Position numbers and translations under genes: made by a program. Shown piece after piece: positions 43,388 to 52,494 of a stretch of DNA of 64,000 nt (the stretch's first letter is position 1; the number at the start of each line of letters is the position of its first letter). The notes beneath the pieces were generated by a model that did no database searches, was not told where the DNA came from, and saw nothing but the letters and a program-made list of their open reading frames with translations. Origin of the DNA: Mycobacterium sp. DL440 (GTDB lineage: Bacteria; Actinomycetota; Actinomycetes; Mycobacteriales; Mycobacteriaceae); assembly GCF_011745145.1 (NCBI RefSeq), contig NZ_CP050191.1, positions 1,205,991-1,269,990 on the forward strand, written 5' to 3'.

Positions 43388-43425
43388 CGGAAGGCACCAC
43401 CACCACGGGAGAGGAGCCGGACACG

Positions 43426-43878
43426 ATGAGCCATCTCGTCTACTTCTCCAGCGTCTCGGAGAACACCCACCGCTTCGTCCAGAAGCTGGGGTGGCCCGAA
43501 GACCGCGTCACCAGGATCCCGCTGCACGGCCGTATCGAGGTGGACGAACCTTACGTTCTGATCCTTCCTACCTACGGCGGTGGTCGTGCCACTCCGGACA
43601 TCAACAACGGTGGCTACGTACCCAAACAGGTCATCGCGTTTCTGAACAATGAACACAATCGATCGTTGATCCGCGGCGTCATCGCCGCGGGCAACAACAA
43701 CTTCGGTGCGGAATTCGCCTACGCGGGCGATGTAATTTCGCGCAAATGCGGCGTGCCGTACCTGTACCGCTTCGAACTCATGGGGACTCCGGACGACGTC
43801 GAAGCCGTTCGCACGGGGTTGAAAGACTTTTGGAAGGACCAGACGTGCCACCAACCGTCACAGCTGCAGAGCCTGTAA
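43426..43878 (+). CDS. nrdI: Flavodoxin-like protein NrdI
   Basis: A 150-residue flavoprotein with [18 protein letters not shown] (FMN phosphate loop) and LPTYGGG. NrdI activates the di-manganese cofactor of NrdF with a superoxide-like oxidant. It lies between nrdH and nrdE and overlaps nrdE by 34 bases. A GAGGAG site precedes the ATG. Confidence 0.95.
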   Translation: MSHLVYFSSVSENTHRFVQKLGWPEDRVTRIPLHGRIEVDEPYVLILPTYGGGRATPDINNGGYVPKQVIAFLNNEHNRSLIRGVIAAGNNNFGAEFAYAGDVISRKCGVPYLYRFELMGTPDDVEAVRTGLKDFWKDQTCHQPSQLQSL

Positions 43879-46013
43879 CCACCGCCGCGCACGCGCTTCC
43901 CGGCGAGACGGATTACCACGCGCTCAACGCGATGCTGAATCTGTATGACGCCGACGGCAAGATTCAGTTCGACAAGGATGTGCTCGCCGCGCGTGAGTAC
44001 TTCCTGCAGCACGTCAACCAGAACACGGTCTTCTTCCACAGTCAGGACGAGAAGCTCGATTACCTGATCGAGAAGGAGTATTACGAGCGCGAGGTGCTCG
44101 ACCAGTACAGCCGCAACTTCGTCAAGGGCCTGCTGGACCGCGCCTTCGCCAAGAAGTTCCGGTTCCCGACCTTCCTGGGCGCGTTCAAGTACTACACCTC
44201 CTACACACTCAAGACGTTCGACGGGAAGCGCTATTTGGAGCGCTTCGAGGACCGTGTCGTGATGGTGGCGCTGACCCTTGCCGCCGGCGACACCGTGCTG
44301 GCCGAGAAGCTCGTCGACGAGATCATCGACGGCCGCTTCCAGCCGGCCACTCCCACGTTCCTCAACTCGGGGAAGAAACAGCGCGGCGAGCCGGTGTCCT
44401 GCTTCCTGCTGCGCATCGAGGACAACATGGAGTCCATCGGGCGCTCGATCAACTCGGCCCTGCAGCTGTCCAAGCGCGGTGGCGGAGTTGCCTTGCTGCT
44501 GACCAACATTCGTGAGCACGGCGCCCCGATCAAGAACATCGAGAACCAGAGCTCGGGCGTCATCCCGATCATGAAGCTGCTGGAGGATTCGTTCTCCTAC
44601 GCCAACCAGCTCGGGGCGCGCCAGGGTGCCGGCGCGGTGTACCTGCACGCGCACCACCCCGACATCTACCGGTTCCTCGACACCAAGCGCGAGAACGCCG
44701 ACGAGAAGATCCGGATCAAGACGCTCTCGCTGGGCGTCGTGATCCCGGACATCACCTTCGAGCTGGCCAAGAAGAACGAGGACATGTACCTCTTCTCGCC
44801 GTACGACGTCGAGAAGGTCTACGGTGTCCCGTTCGCCGACATCTCGGTGACCGAGAAGTACCACGAGATGGTCAACGACGGCCGGATCCGCAAGACCAAG
44901 ATCAAGGCGCGTGAGTTCTTCCAGACACTGGCCGAGCTGCAGTTCGAGTCGGGCTACCCGTACATCATGTACGAGGACACGGTGAACCGGGCCAACCCGA
45001 TCGCCGGCAAGATCACCCACTCCAACCTGTGCTCGGAGATCCTGCAGGTCTCTACGCCGTCGCTGTTCAACGAGGACCTGTCCTACGCCAAAGTGGGCAA
45101 GGACATCTCGTGCAACCTCGGTTCGCTGAACATCGCCAAGGCGATGGACTCGCCGGATTTCGCACAGACCATCGAGACGTCGATCCGGGCGCTGACCGCG
45201 GTGAGCGATCAGACCCACATCTGGTCGGTGCCGTCCATCGAGCAGGGCAACAACAGCTCGCACGCGATCGGCCTGGGGCAGATGAACCTGCACGGGTATC
45301 TGGCTCGCGAGCGGATCCACTACGGCTCCGAAGAGGGCGTCGACTTCACCAACATCTACTTCTACACCGTGCTGTTCCACGCCCTGCGGGCGTCGAATCT
45401 CATTGCGATCGAACGTGGTACGCGGTTCGGCGGGTTCGAGGACTCGAAGTACGCGTCGGGCGAGTTCTTCGACAAGTACACCGAGCAGGTGTGGGAGCCG
45501 GCCACCGACAAGGTCCGGCAGATCTTCGCCGATGCGGACATCCACATCCCGACGCAGGACGACTGGAAGCAGTTGAAGGAGTCGGTGCAGAAGCACGGCA
45601 TCTACAACCAGAACCTGCAGGCTGTCCCGCCGACCGGGTCGATCTCCTACATCAACCACTCGACATCCTCGATCCACCCGGTGGCGAGCAAGATCGAGAT
45701 CCGCAAGGAAGGCAAGATCGGTCGGGTTTACTACCCGGCGCCGTACCTGACCAACGACAACCTGGACTACTACCAGGATGCGTACGAGATCGGCTACGAG
45801 AAGATCATCGACACCTACGCCGCGGCCACCCAGCATGTGGATCAAGGTCTTTCGCTGACGTTGTTCTTCAAGGACACGGCCGACACCCGTGAGGTCAACA
45901 AGGCGCAGATCTACGCCTGGCGCAAGGGAATCAAGACGCTGTACTACATCCGGCTTCGCCAAATGGCTTTGGAGGGAACCGAAGTCGAGGGTTGCGTCAG
46001 CTGCATGTTGTGA
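43845..46013 (+). CDS. nrdE: Class Ib ribonucleotide reductase alpha subunit NrdE
   Basis: A 722-residue catalytic subunit that reduces ribonucleoside diphosphates. Landmarks are [18 protein letters not shown] (first active-site Cys), SNLCSEILQ with the catalytic cysteine, ending in EGCVSCML with the CxxC pair that hands electrons from NrdH. It lacks the N-terminal ATP cone, as class Ib enzymes do. The GTG at 43845 follows GGAAGGACC inside nrdI; the first 25 residues are variable, so a later start is possible. The partner nrdF is not in the window. Confidence 0.95.
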   Translation: MPPTVTAAEPVTTAAHALPGETDYHALNAMLNLYDADGKIQFDKDVLAAREYFLQHVNQNTVFFHSQDEKLDYLIEKEYYEREVLDQYSRNFVKGLLDRAFAKKFRFPTFLGAFKYYTSYTLKTFDGKRYLERFEDRVVMVALTLAAGDTVLAEKLVDEIIDGRFQPATPTFLNSGKKQRGEPVSCFLLRIEDNMESIGRSINSALQLSKRGGGVALLLTNIREHGAPIKNIENQSSGVIPIMKLLEDSFSYANQLGARQGAGAVYLHAHHPDIYRFLDTKRENADEKIRIKTLSLGVVIPDITFELAKKNEDMYLFSPYDVEKVYGVPFADISVTEKYHEMVNDGRIRKTKIKAREFFQTLAELQFESGYPYIMYEDTVNRANPIAGKITHSNLCSEILQVSTPSLFNEDLSYAKVGKDISCNLGSLNIAKAMDSPDFAQTIETSIRALTAVSDQTHIWSVPSIEQGNNSSHAIGLGQMNLHGYLARERIHYGSEEGVDFTNIYFYTVLFHALRASNLIAIERGTRFGGFEDSKYASGEFFDKYTEQVWEPATDKVRQIFADADIHIPTQDDWKQLKESVQKHGIYNQNLQAVPPTGSISYINHSTSSIHPVASKIEIRKEGKIGRVYYPAPYLTNDNLDYYQDAYEIGYEKIIDTYAAATQHVDQGLSLTLFFKDTADTREVNKAQIYAWRKGIKTLYYIRLRQMALEGTEVEGCVSCML

Positions 46014-46030
46014 ATCAGTTCTGAGCGGCT

Positions 46031-46087
46031 CGAATGGCCAGTTATGGCACGTCATACTCCAAAAGGCGTGCCACAACTGGCCATTCG
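46031..46087. repeat. Hairpin repeat family B, copy B2
   Basis: A 21-base arm beginning CGAATGGCCAGTTATGG at 46031 pairs with 46067-46087, one mismatch. It lies 18 bases after the nrdE stop and probably ends the nrdHIE transcript. Confidence 0.8.
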
Positions 46088-46345
46088 CTATTGAGGGACT
46101 GAACCAGCCACTCGATCAGATCGGCACCCAAGAAGCGTACGGGCGTTGAGGCTGACGGCCGTGGCGGTCCTTTTGAGCGTCGTGGATTGAAAGCAGCAGT
46201 AATCTACTTGAACGTGAATACTTTCTGCCGGAAAATGGTGACGATTCCTGTAGGAGATCAAGGACGCGGCTAGACCTGTTCCGGCTATGACTGCCAGGGC
46301 AGAAACTCGGTCGCATGTGTCGGGCGTGCCCGCTACCGTCCGCGC
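46088..46345. other. Intergenic region after nrdE, no gene seen
   Basis: No supported gene lies here; the long frame on the minus strand is antisense to the metallophosphoesterase and lacks a family motif. A TACCGT at 46334-46339 six bases before the next GTG looks like the -10 of a leaderless promoter. Confidence 0.5.
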
Positions 46346-46912
46346 GTGGACTTCTTCACCGCTGACCTGCACCTCGCGCACCCGAAGCTGGCGGACTTGC
46401 GTGGGTTCGACACTGTGGCAGCGCACGACGCGGCGGTGATGGCGCCGCTGTACCGGCTCGATCCGAACCGGGACACGTTGTGGGTGCTCGGCGATATCTG
46501 TGCCGGCGGTGTGGCGTCCATGGAATCGGCTCTGGCGCAGCTGAGCACGTTGCGGGTGCCGATGCACCTCGTGACCGGCAATCACGATCCGGTGCATCCG
46601 ATGTACCGGGGTGCGCAGAGGCATTTCGCCGCCTACATCGATGTGTTCGCGAGTGTGCAGCAGGTGGCGCGGACGAAGGTGGGCGGAGAGGGGGTGATGC
46701 TCAGCCACTTCCCGTACGTCGACGCCCCGGACAGGTTCTCGCGCAAGAACTTCGATCAGTATCAGTTGCCGAACCTCGGGATGTGGTTGATCCACGGACA
46801 CACACACTCCGACCAGCGACGGTCGGGGAAGCGGTCGATCTGCGTGTCGCTGGAGGCGTGGGATCGGCGGCCGGCATCGGCCGAGGAGATCGCGGTGGAG
46901 ATGCAGCGGTGA
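46346..46912 (+). CDS. Metallophosphoesterase (phage-type)
   Basis: A 188-residue calcineurin-like phosphoesterase. All metal motifs are present: FTADLHLAHPKL, WVLGDIC (GD), VTGNHDPVHP (GNHD), LSHFPY and HGHTHS. Small enzymes like this are frequent in mycobacteriophages and scattered in actinobacterial chromosomes. The GTG at 46346 has no ribosome site, but a TACCGT -10 stands 6 bases away, so the mRNA is probably leaderless. It follows the hairpin after nrdE, where the conserved gene order breaks. Confidence 0.85.
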   Translation: MDFFTADLHLAHPKLADLRGFDTVAAHDAAVMAPLYRLDPNRDTLWVLGDICAGGVASMESALAQLSTLRVPMHLVTGNHDPVHPMYRGAQRHFAAYIDVFASVQQVARTKVGGEGVMLSHFPYVDAPDRFSRKNFDQYQLPNLGMWLIHGHTHSDQRRSGKRSICVSLEAWDRRPASAEEIAVEMQR

Positions 46913-46953
46913 TGCCGAACCTGCATCGCGTCAGGGCGTAGTCGCGGGACGTC

Positions 46954-47401
46954 CTACCACTTCGAGGTGATCTGGTACCAGTGCTCGCCGATATTCAGCT
47001 GTCGCACATCAACCCCCACTGAGGTGACCAGCTCCTGGGGGGCTGACGAAGAACGCAGAACCGACCGGGGCTCCGCACACGTACCAGCGTTCGCGTCGGC
47101 CGCGCGCCGCGGCGATCTCTTCGAGACGACCGAGGACAGCGTGGACGGCGTCGAGGCAGTCGTCGTTGATGTCACGTGCCAGGATCTCCTGACCGTCGAG
47201 AGTGATGTCGGCCCTGCGCAGGGGTGTGCGGGTCGCATGGATGCCGACGTTCACCAGCACCGCGGGAGCTTCGGTCACCAACTCCTCGGCCCATTCCTGC
47301 GCCTCGTAGTCGGGGACGGAGTCAATGTCGACAGTTACTGCCCGGCACCAATATTCGTTGCTCCAGTCGCCGAAGAGCCGGTGGATTTCCATCTCATCCA
47401 T
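46954..47401 (-). pseudogene. Hypothetical protein with a frameshift in a six-base G/C run
   Basis: Reading from ATG 47401, about 120 residues (MEIHRLFGDWSNEYWCRAVT, then RRERWYVCGAPVGSAFFVSP) are followed by an unconvincing GAGHLSGG and a stop at 47009. Dropping one base in the run of six G at 47037-47042 continues as PQELVTSVGVDVRQLNIGEHWYQITSKW-like sequence (split here: PQELVTSVGVDVRQ, LNIGEHWYQITSKW) to a stop at 46954. The joined frame gives about 148 residues and reads as one protein. It may be a true frameshift, a sequencing error or phase variation. The family was not recognised. Confidence 0.6.
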
Positions 47402-47442
47402 GACTGGGTTCCTTGTAGCCGACCGTCTCGTTTAGCGCCCGG

Positions 47443-47703
47443 TCAGCTTTGTGTCAGGATTTCGCCGCGAGGCGGCAGTTGTCCTTCGCTGAGCGCTTGA
47501 TCGATTTCCGCGAGCAGCTCGCTCTCACCGAGGCCCTCCACGTCTTCCTGGTAGAGGTAACCGGCATCGATCGCGCTGCCGTCGGGGTATTTGAGGAAAA
47601 CCAAGACCGAGCCGTCGTCGAGATCGTTCAGGGTGTAGGTCGTGCCGGCGTACTCCGGGTCGTCACTGGCGACCGCGTACGTGGCTCGCACGGTATCTGG
47701 CAT
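47443..47703 (-). CDS. Small acidic hypothetical protein
   Basis: An 86-residue protein starting MPDTVRATYAVASDDPEYAG, followed by an acidic beta-rich section (TLNDLDDGSVLVFLKYPDG) and a helical tail (ESELLAEIDQALSEGQ). No domain was recognised. It lies between the frameshifted hypothetical gene and the DUF5997 gene, on the same strand as both. Its composition is coding-like and there is no competing frame. Confidence 0.6.
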   Translation of the reverse strand: MPDTVRATYAVASDDPEYAGTTYTLNDLDDGSVLVFLKYPDGSAIDAGYLYQEDVEGLGESELLAEIDQALSEGQLPPRGEILTQS

Positions 47704-47911
47704 GTATCGCAGTCTGCCCCATGCCGGCTGGTGCTCCGCACGGAACTTTCCGACGATGTCATCCCTGCGGAGTAGCGTTCCTGCTCATGCGCACAACCTC
47801 GGCCGGCGGTCTCAGGAGACCGCGGTAGCCCTGCCCCGTAGCGGATCTGCGGACTCGGTGGGCCATCACCCGCTGCACCTCTGCGATGGGGATCCCGCCG
47901 CCCGTCGAGTG

Positions 47912-47960
47912 GCCAGCTATTACACGCGGACCGCGAAAATGCGTGTGATAACTGGCCATT
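47912..47960. repeat. Hairpin repeat family B, copy B3
   Basis: TGGCCAGCTATTACACGC at 47912-47929 pairs with GCGTGTGATAACTGGCCA at 47943-47960 with two wobble pairs. It lies directly after the stop of the leftward DUF5997 gene (47967), where a terminator is expected. Confidence 0.75.
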
Positions 47961-47966
47961 CGGCAT

Positions 47967-48353
47967 TCAGGCGTCGCGATCCTGCTCCGCACGCAGGGAC
48001 TTCAGGCGTCGCTCCTCGCGCAGCACCGTCTGGTAGCTCTCACGTTCGGCGACCAGCCATTCCGGGTTCTCCTCGAGTAGCTCATTGATCTGCTCGGTGG
48101 TCAGCGCGTCCCCGACGTCGCCGCGCGCGAGACCGGCGATCGAGATGCCCAGCTTCGCTGCCACGAGATTCTTCGGGTGCGGCCCGTTCTTGCGGAGGTC
48201 CTTGAGCCACTGCGGCGGGTCGGCCTGCAGGGCGGCGAGCTCGGCGCGGGTGATCGCGTTCCCCTGGAACTCGGCGGGTGTAGCGGGCAAATACACGTCC
48301 AGCTTCTTGGCCGCCGTGGCGGGTTTCATGGACTGCGCGTTTGGCCTGCTCAT
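47967..48353 (-). CDS. DUF5997 family protein
   Basis: A 128-residue protein that matches the DUF5997 family as I recall it: SMKPATAAKKLDVYLPATPA at the N-terminus, PPQWLKDLRKNGPHPKNLVA in the middle and TEQINELLEENPEWLVAE near the end. It is probably cytoplasmic, with unknown function. It is divergent from the LysR-type effector-domain gene with only 28 bases between starts. The ATG at 48353 was chosen where conserved sequence begins. A family B hairpin follows. Confidence 0.8.
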   Translation of the reverse strand: MSRPNAQSMKPATAAKKLDVYLPATPAEFQGNAITRAELAALQADPPQWLKDLRKNGPHPKNLVAAKLGISIAGLARGDVGDALTTEQINELLEENPEWLVAERESYQTVLREERRLKSLRAEQDRDA

Positions 48354-48381
48354 GGAATCAGCGTATCGGTAGCCTGATGCC

Positions 48382-49095
48382 GTGACCCCGCAGTCCCTCA
48401 CCCTCGGCTACGTTCCTGGCGGGACGCCTGCGAAGTGGGCTCGGACCTGGGCGGAGCGCAACCCCGGGGTGCCGCTGAGATTGTGCGCCGTCGCCGCGGC
48501 AGACGCGGCCTCCGCTGTGCGAGACGGCACCGTCGACGTGGCGTTACTCCGGCCGTCCGCCGACACGTCTGGACTGGCGATCATCCCTCTCTACGAGGAG
48601 ACAACGGTGGCCGTGGTGCCGACCGACCACCTTCTGAGCGCCGTCGACGAGATCACCGCCGCGGACCTCGACGGTGAGCCGACACTGCTTCCGCTCGATG
48701 ATGTCGTCGACTGGGCGGGTGCTCCTGGCGCCCCGGTCGATCACCGACCTGAGACCACCCAGGACGCGATAGAACTCGTCGCCGCGGGGATGGGCGCGCT
48801 CATCGTTCCACAGTCGCTGGCGCGGCTGTATCACCGCAAGGACCTCACATACCGCCCCATCACCGACGCGCCCACCTGCCCCGTGGCGCTCGCCTTTCCG
48901 GAAGGGCCGCAGCCGGCACTGGTCGAGGAGTTCGTCGGGATTGTGCGGGGCCGCAAACCCGGTTCGTCGCGGGGACAGGCCCAGGCGGCACCGAAACGCA
49001 CCGCCCGGGAGAAGACCCTGGCGAAGCAGGCCGCCCGCGCCGCAGCGGGGAAGGTCGCCCGCAAGCCCGGCCGGGCCGAGCGCGGTCGACGCTGA
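48382..49095 (+). CDS. LysR-type substrate-binding domain protein without HTH
   Basis: A 237-residue protein. Residues 5-190 look like the LysR effector-binding domain (SLTLGYVPGGTPAKWARTWA, VDVALLRP, and LVAAGMGALIVPQSLARLYH), but the N-terminal DNA-binding helix-turn-helix is missing. The last 45 residues are rich in Lys, Arg and Ala (RTAREKTLAKQAARAAAGK, then VARKPGRAERGRR). The GTG at 48382 lies six bases after a TAGCCT, so the gene is probably leaderless. It is divergent from DUF5997. It may sense a small molecule and bind nucleic acid through its basic tail (inference). Confidence 0.82.
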   Translation: MTPQSLTLGYVPGGTPAKWARTWAERNPGVPLRLCAVAAADAASAVRDGTVDVALLRPSADTSGLAIIPLYEETTVAVVPTDHLLSAVDEITAADLDGEPTLLPLDDVVDWAGAPGAPVDHRPETTQDAIELVAAGMGALIVPQSLARLYHRKDLTYRPITDAPTCPVALAFPEGPQPALVEEFVGIVRGRKPGSSRGQAQAAPKRTAREKTLAKQAARAAAGKVARKPGRAERGRR

Positions 49096-49167
49096 CGCAA
49101 GACATCGGGGAGTCGGCAAGCGTGGCCGGTTGGGAATTGCGGACCAGTGCCCACGGTTCGTGCACAT

Positions 49168-49521
49168 ATGACAACCAGTGGCGATCTTGCGTCGTTCGGC
49201 CCCAATGCGGCTGGATACGTCTGGAAGTCGACGGCCGACGTCGAACCGATCGAAGTCTTTCCGGGAATCACTGTCCAGCCGCTCTGGCAGGGCGCCAACG
49301 GTGCCAAAGCGGCCGTCACCACCATCGCACCGGGTGCGGTCTGGGGTGGTGAAGACCTGCACGATCCCGGCCCCGAAGAGGTCTACGTCGTCTCCGGTGT
49401 CCTCAACGACGGCGTCAACGATTACGCCGCAGGCACATTCCTGCACGCCCCGGCCGGGTCGTGGCACGTACCGCAATCGACGGAGGGTTGCGTGCTGTTC
49501 CTTTTCTATCCGGAAGGCTAG
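49168..49521 (+). CDS. Cupin domain protein
   Basis: A 117-residue beta-barrel protein with the ChrR/cupin pattern: GAVWGGEDLHDPGPEEVYVV is the first motif and FLHAPAGSWHVPQ the second, giving His and Glu metal ligands. Small cupins act as dioxygenases, isomerases or sensors. The ATG at 49168 is used; a GTG at 49147 is an alternative. No strong ribosome site is visible. It converges on the nitroreductase gene. Confidence 0.75.
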   Translation: MTTSGDLASFGPNAAGYVWKSTADVEPIEVFPGITVQPLWQGANGAKAAVTTIAPGAVWGGEDLHDPGPEEVYVVSGVLNDGVNDYAAGTFLHAPAGSWHVPQSTEGCVLFLFYPEG

Positions 49522-49545
49522 ACATTGCCGGCGATCGCCGGCTGA

Positions 49546-50217
49546 TCAGCTTGATCGCGGCCGCGCCCCGCGCCCATAAGTGATGTCGGCGCGCTCGGAA
49601 TCCCACCGATTGCGGAAGACGACGTCACTGAGCGGTCGGCGGCGGACAGGTCCGTGCTTGCCCCGCGGCCAGCCGACCACAATGTGACCGGCAAGGAACC
49701 ATTCGTCCGGAATACCAATCGATTTGCGTAGCACCTCGTCGCCGTCGTACGAGGCCCAACTGGTGATGCATGCGCCCAGTCCCTGGGCTCGGGCGGCCAG
49801 GTAAAAGTTCTGCATGGCGGGGTAGATCGATCCGCCTTGCAGGAACTCCGAGGAGAACTCGTTCTTGAACGCGACGAACAACACCGAGGTGTACTCCCCG
49901 CCGCGGTCGTGCAGCTCGTAGGTGGCCCGGTTGTTTCGTGCAGCTCGGCTCTGATCGTCCGCCGCGGGACGGCTCATCCCATAGATGGATTCGATTGACT
50001 GCAAGGCGATCTGGGCTGCCTCGGCGACGGCGGCGCGCTGTTCTGGCGCATCGAGAACGATGAACCGCCACAGCTGGGCGTTCGCCCCGTTGGGTGCCCA
50101 GGTCGCGGCTTGTAGGCAGCGTTCGAGTGTCTCGTCGTCGACCGGCTCGTTGGTGAACCGGCGGATGGATCGAGCGGTGGACAGCACTTCCCAGACATCG
50201 GTGGTTGGATCCGGCAT
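49546..50217 (-). CDS. Nitroreductase family protein
   Basis: A 223-residue FMN enzyme. STARSIRRFTNEPVDDETLE carries the classical SxRxF start, and WAPNGANAQLWRFIVL the FMN-binding loop. The family reduces nitroaromatics, quinones or enones using NAD(P)H; some members act on flavins. The start is ATG 50217; an in-frame ATG at 50307 lies beyond the operator. It shares the operator at 50288-50305 with the divergent SDR and so belongs to regulon 2. Confidence 0.87.
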   Translation of the reverse strand: MPDPTTDVWEVLSTARSIRRFTNEPVDDETLERCLQAATWAPNGANAQLWRFIVLDAPEQRAAVAEAAQIALQSIESIYGMSRPAADDQSRAARNNRATYELHDRGGEYTSVLFVAFKNEFSSEFLQGGSIYPAMQNFYLAARAQGLGACITSWASYDGDEVLRKSIGIPDEWFLAGHIVVGWPRGKHGPVRRRPLSDVVFRNRWDSERADITYGRGARPRSS

Positions 50218-50287
50218 CTCATTGGTGTACTCGACGCGAGCGTCGGTGTCGAGTGTGTGAGGGCCGTCTCCTTTTGGATGAAAATCT

Positions 50288-50305
50288 GCTGTACAGTCGT
50301 ATTGC
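50288..50305. promoter_or_regulatory. Regulon-2 operator O1
   Basis: GCTGTACAGTCGTATTGC, one of six 18-bp sites with the form GCTGTACNNNYGTAYWGC. It lies between the divergent nitroreductase (start 50217) and SDR (start 50343). Confidence 0.75.
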
Positions 50306-50342
50306 ATCTGACACGTTATGGCAATGGATAGGAGTCGATGCT

Positions 50343-51113
50343 GTGAGCGATAGGTTCTCGATGGAGGGGAAGGTTGCCGTCATCACCGGTGGCGGAACGG
50401 GAATCGGAAGGGCATCGGCGCTGGTCCTGGCCGAGCGTGGTGCTGACGTGGTGCTGGCCGGGCGCCGTCCGGAACCGCTGAAGTCCACTGCCACCGAAAT
50501 CGAGGCGCTCGGTCGCCGGGCGCTCGCGGTACCGACCGACGTGACGAATGCCGAGGAGTGCAATGCGCTCGTCGACACGACGCTCGCCGAGTTCGGTCGG
50601 CTCGATGTGCTGATGAACAACGCCGGCGGTGGCGAGACGAAGTCCCTAATGAAGTGGACTGACGACGAGTGGCATCAGGTTTTGGATCTGAACCTCTCCA
50701 GCGCGTGGTACCTGTCCCGGGCCGCGGCCAAGCCGATGATCGCCCAGGGCAAGGGATCGATTGTCAACATCTCCTCGGGGGCCAGCTTGCTTGCCATGCC
50801 GCAGGCGCCGGTCTACGCCGCCGCCAAGGCCGGTCTGAACAACCTGACCGGGTCCATGGCGGCCGCATGGACACGAAAAGGCGTGCGGGTCAACTGCATT
50901 GCCTGCGGCGCCATCCGAACGCCAGGGCTGGAAGCGGATGCGCAGCGCCAAGGGTTTGACATCGACATGATCGGCAAGACCAACGGATCCGGCCGGATCG
51001 CCGAACCAGACGAGATCGGTTACGGCGTCCTGTTCTTCGCCTCCGATGCCTCCAGCTACTGCTCCGGGCAGACGTTGTATATGCACGGCGGCCCGGGACC
51101 TGCGGGTGTCTGA
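50343..51113 (+). CDS. Short-chain dehydrogenase/reductase
   Basis: A 256-residue SDR with ITGGGTGIGRASALVLAERG, MNNAGGGETKSLMKW and IVNISSGASLLAMPQAPVYA with AAAKAGLNN as the YxxxK site. A cysteine-rich turn (NCIACGAIRTPG) precedes the C-terminal loop. The GTG at 50343 has AGGAG upstream. It leads a two-gene operon with the VOC protein after one base and has O1 in its promoter. Confidence 0.9.
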   Translation: MSDRFSMEGKVAVITGGGTGIGRASALVLAERGADVVLAGRRPEPLKSTATEIEALGRRALAVPTDVTNAEECNALVDTTLAEFGRLDVLMNNAGGGETKSLMKWTDDEWHQVLDLNLSSAWYLSRAAAKPMIAQGKGSIVNISSGASLLAMPQAPVYAAAKAGLNNLTGSMAAAWTRKGVRVNCIACGAIRTPGLEADAQRQGFDIDMIGKTNGSGRIAEPDEIGYGVLFFASDASSYCSGQTLYMHGGPGPAGV

Positions 51114-51114
51114 G

Positions 51115-51549
51115 ATGGGAATGAACGTCAGTCACGTCGGGCTTCGGGTCCGCGATATCGATACCGTCAAGAAGTTCTACGAGGCACTCGGATTCACCGA
51201 GGTGCAGCGGATGACGGTGCCGGACAAGATGGCCGCCGGCCTGCTCGGGTTGGCCGCGCCGATCGGCTTCGAGGCGGCCTACCTGCAAAACGATGGCTTT
51301 GTTCTGCAATTGCTGACCTTCTCAGGCCATCCGGCACCCGATGAGCCCCAGCGGGATATGGTCGGCGCCGGCCTCACACACCTGTCGCTGGCGGTGGACA
51401 ACGTGGCCGATGCGCAAGCGGCAGTGCGGTCGTCCGGAGGCACCGTGGTGGCCGATCCGGGTGGCGGATTCGCCTGCATGGTCCGCGATCCCGAGGGGCA
51501 GTTGATCGAGCTGATCCACTCGAAGGTGCGGCCGGTTCCGGCTGGTTGA
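51115..51549 (+). CDS. Glyoxalase/bleomycin-resistance/dioxygenase (VOC) superfamily protein
   Basis: A 144-residue protein of two beta-alpha-beta repeats: MNVSHVGLRVRDIDTVKKFY starts the first, LTHLSLAVDNVADAQAAVRS the second, and FACMVRDPEGQLIELIH holds the last metal ligand. Members are isomerases, epimerases, lyases or dioxygenases. It follows the SDR with one base between the stop and its ATG. A 21-base hairpin ends this operon. Confidence 0.87.
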   Translation: MGMNVSHVGLRVRDIDTVKKFYEALGFTEVQRMTVPDKMAAGLLGLAAPIGFEAAYLQNDGFVLQLLTFSGHPAPDEPQRDMVGAGLTHLSLAVDNVADAQAAVRSSGGTVVADPGGGFACMVRDPEGQLIELIHSKVRPVPAG

Positions 51550-51566
51550 GAATTCAGTGGCGCGTG

Positions 51567-51611
51567 GCGCGGCGGTGGTGTGTCGTCGAGGACGGCATAC
51601 CACCGCCGCGC
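51567..51611. terminator. Hairpin terminator between convergent genes
   Basis: A 21-base arm beginning GCGCGGCGGTGGT at 51567 pairs with 51591-51611 (two wobbles) around a three-base loop. It lies between the VOC gene (end 51549) and the LLM gene (end 51617) and fits a two-way terminator. Confidence 0.8.
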
Positions 51612-51616
51612 TGGTT

Positions 51617-52468
51617 CTACCGGAGTTCGTCGACCATGTCCGCGTAGGCGTCCAGAAACTCCCACGTGGTGGACGGGTCGCCGCCCTTCTTGCGGCCGCC
51701 ACCCAGCACAGCTCGGTTGAAGCCCAGGTCGCGGTAGCCTGCCAGTTTTTCCAAAGTCGGGTTGCCCCAGGCCATGATCGTGAGATCGAGGGTGGACGGA
51801 TCGCGACCGGCGTCCTCGGCTGTCCGGCGGAAATCGGCCATGGCGGCTCCCACATCTCGGAATGCGGCATCGCCGGGGAGCCAGCCGTCGGCCCAGGCCA
51901 GGCATTCCCGAATCGCCTTGGGTCCGGTGGCGGCAGCCAGTAGCGGCGGACGCGGACGCTGGCTGGGCTTGGGATACGACCACACCGGGGCGAAGTCGTA
52001 GAACCCGCCGTGATACTCGGACTCGTCGTCATCCCACAGCGTCGTGAGCGCAGCCACCATGTCGGCCAGTGCGCGATAGCGGTCGGCCCATTTCACCGGG
52101 CTCGATGTCTCCAGTTCGGCCCGCGCGCCGACGCCCACGCCCAGCGTCACACGCCCGTTGCTCAAATGGTCAAGCGTCGCGACTTCCTTTGCAAACGTGA
52201 ATAATTCGCGCTCCAGCGGAAGTGCCACCGCTGTTCCGAGCCGGAGCGTCTCGGTTGCCTGCGCAGCGGATAGCAGCGACAGAAACGGATCCAGAATCTG
52301 CTTCTGCGCAGCGAGCAGGGCAGGGTGGAACTGGTCCGCGGCAGCCAGTGGAATCTGCGGATGCTCACCGACCCACAGTGATTCGAAACCGCGGGACTCG
52401 AGCTCGGGCCCCAGGGTGGCCGGGCCGAGGTCTCGCGGCGTGTTCATCGAGACGAATCCCAAATCCAT
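51617..52468 (-). CDS. LLM-class (F420-dependent type) oxidoreductase
   Basis: A 283-residue luciferase-like enzyme: GPELESRGFESLWVGEHPQI, then NGRVTLGVGVGARAELE as the barrel strand and RPRPPLLAAATGPKAI. It probably uses F420 or FMN. The ATG at 52468 has TAAGGAGAG before it. It is divergent from a P450 and shares operator O2 at 52495-52512. An LLM and a P450 controlled from one operator suggests consecutive oxidations. Confidence 0.88.
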   Translation of the reverse strand: MDLGFVSMNTPRDLGPATLGPELESRGFESLWVGEHPQIPLAAADQFHPALLAAQKQILDPFLSLLSAAQATETLRLGTAVALPLERELFTFAKEVATLDHLSNGRVTLGVGVGARAELETSSPVKWADRYRALADMVAALTTLWDDDESEYHGGFYDFAPVWSYPKPSQRPRPPLLAAATGPKAIRECLAWADGWLPGDAAFRDVGAAMADFRRTAEDAGRDPSTLDLTIMAWGNPTLEKLAGYRDLGFNRAVLGGGRKKGGDPSTTWEFLDAYADMVDELR

Positions 52469-52494
52469 GACTCTCCTTAGCGGCAGTTTCAAAT

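Noticed and set aside
43719..46076. 785-codon open frame on the - strand
   Set aside because: It is the antisense shadow of nrdE, low in motifs and rich in repeats of Val, Arg and Leu that arise from the reverse of nrdE codons.
46088..46807. 239-codon open frame on the - strand after nrdE
   Set aside because: Mostly antisense to the metallophosphoesterase, which has all its metal motifs.
48544..49476. 310-codon open frame on the - strand
   Set aside because: Antisense to the LysR-type domain gene and the cupin; its product shows no known fold motif.
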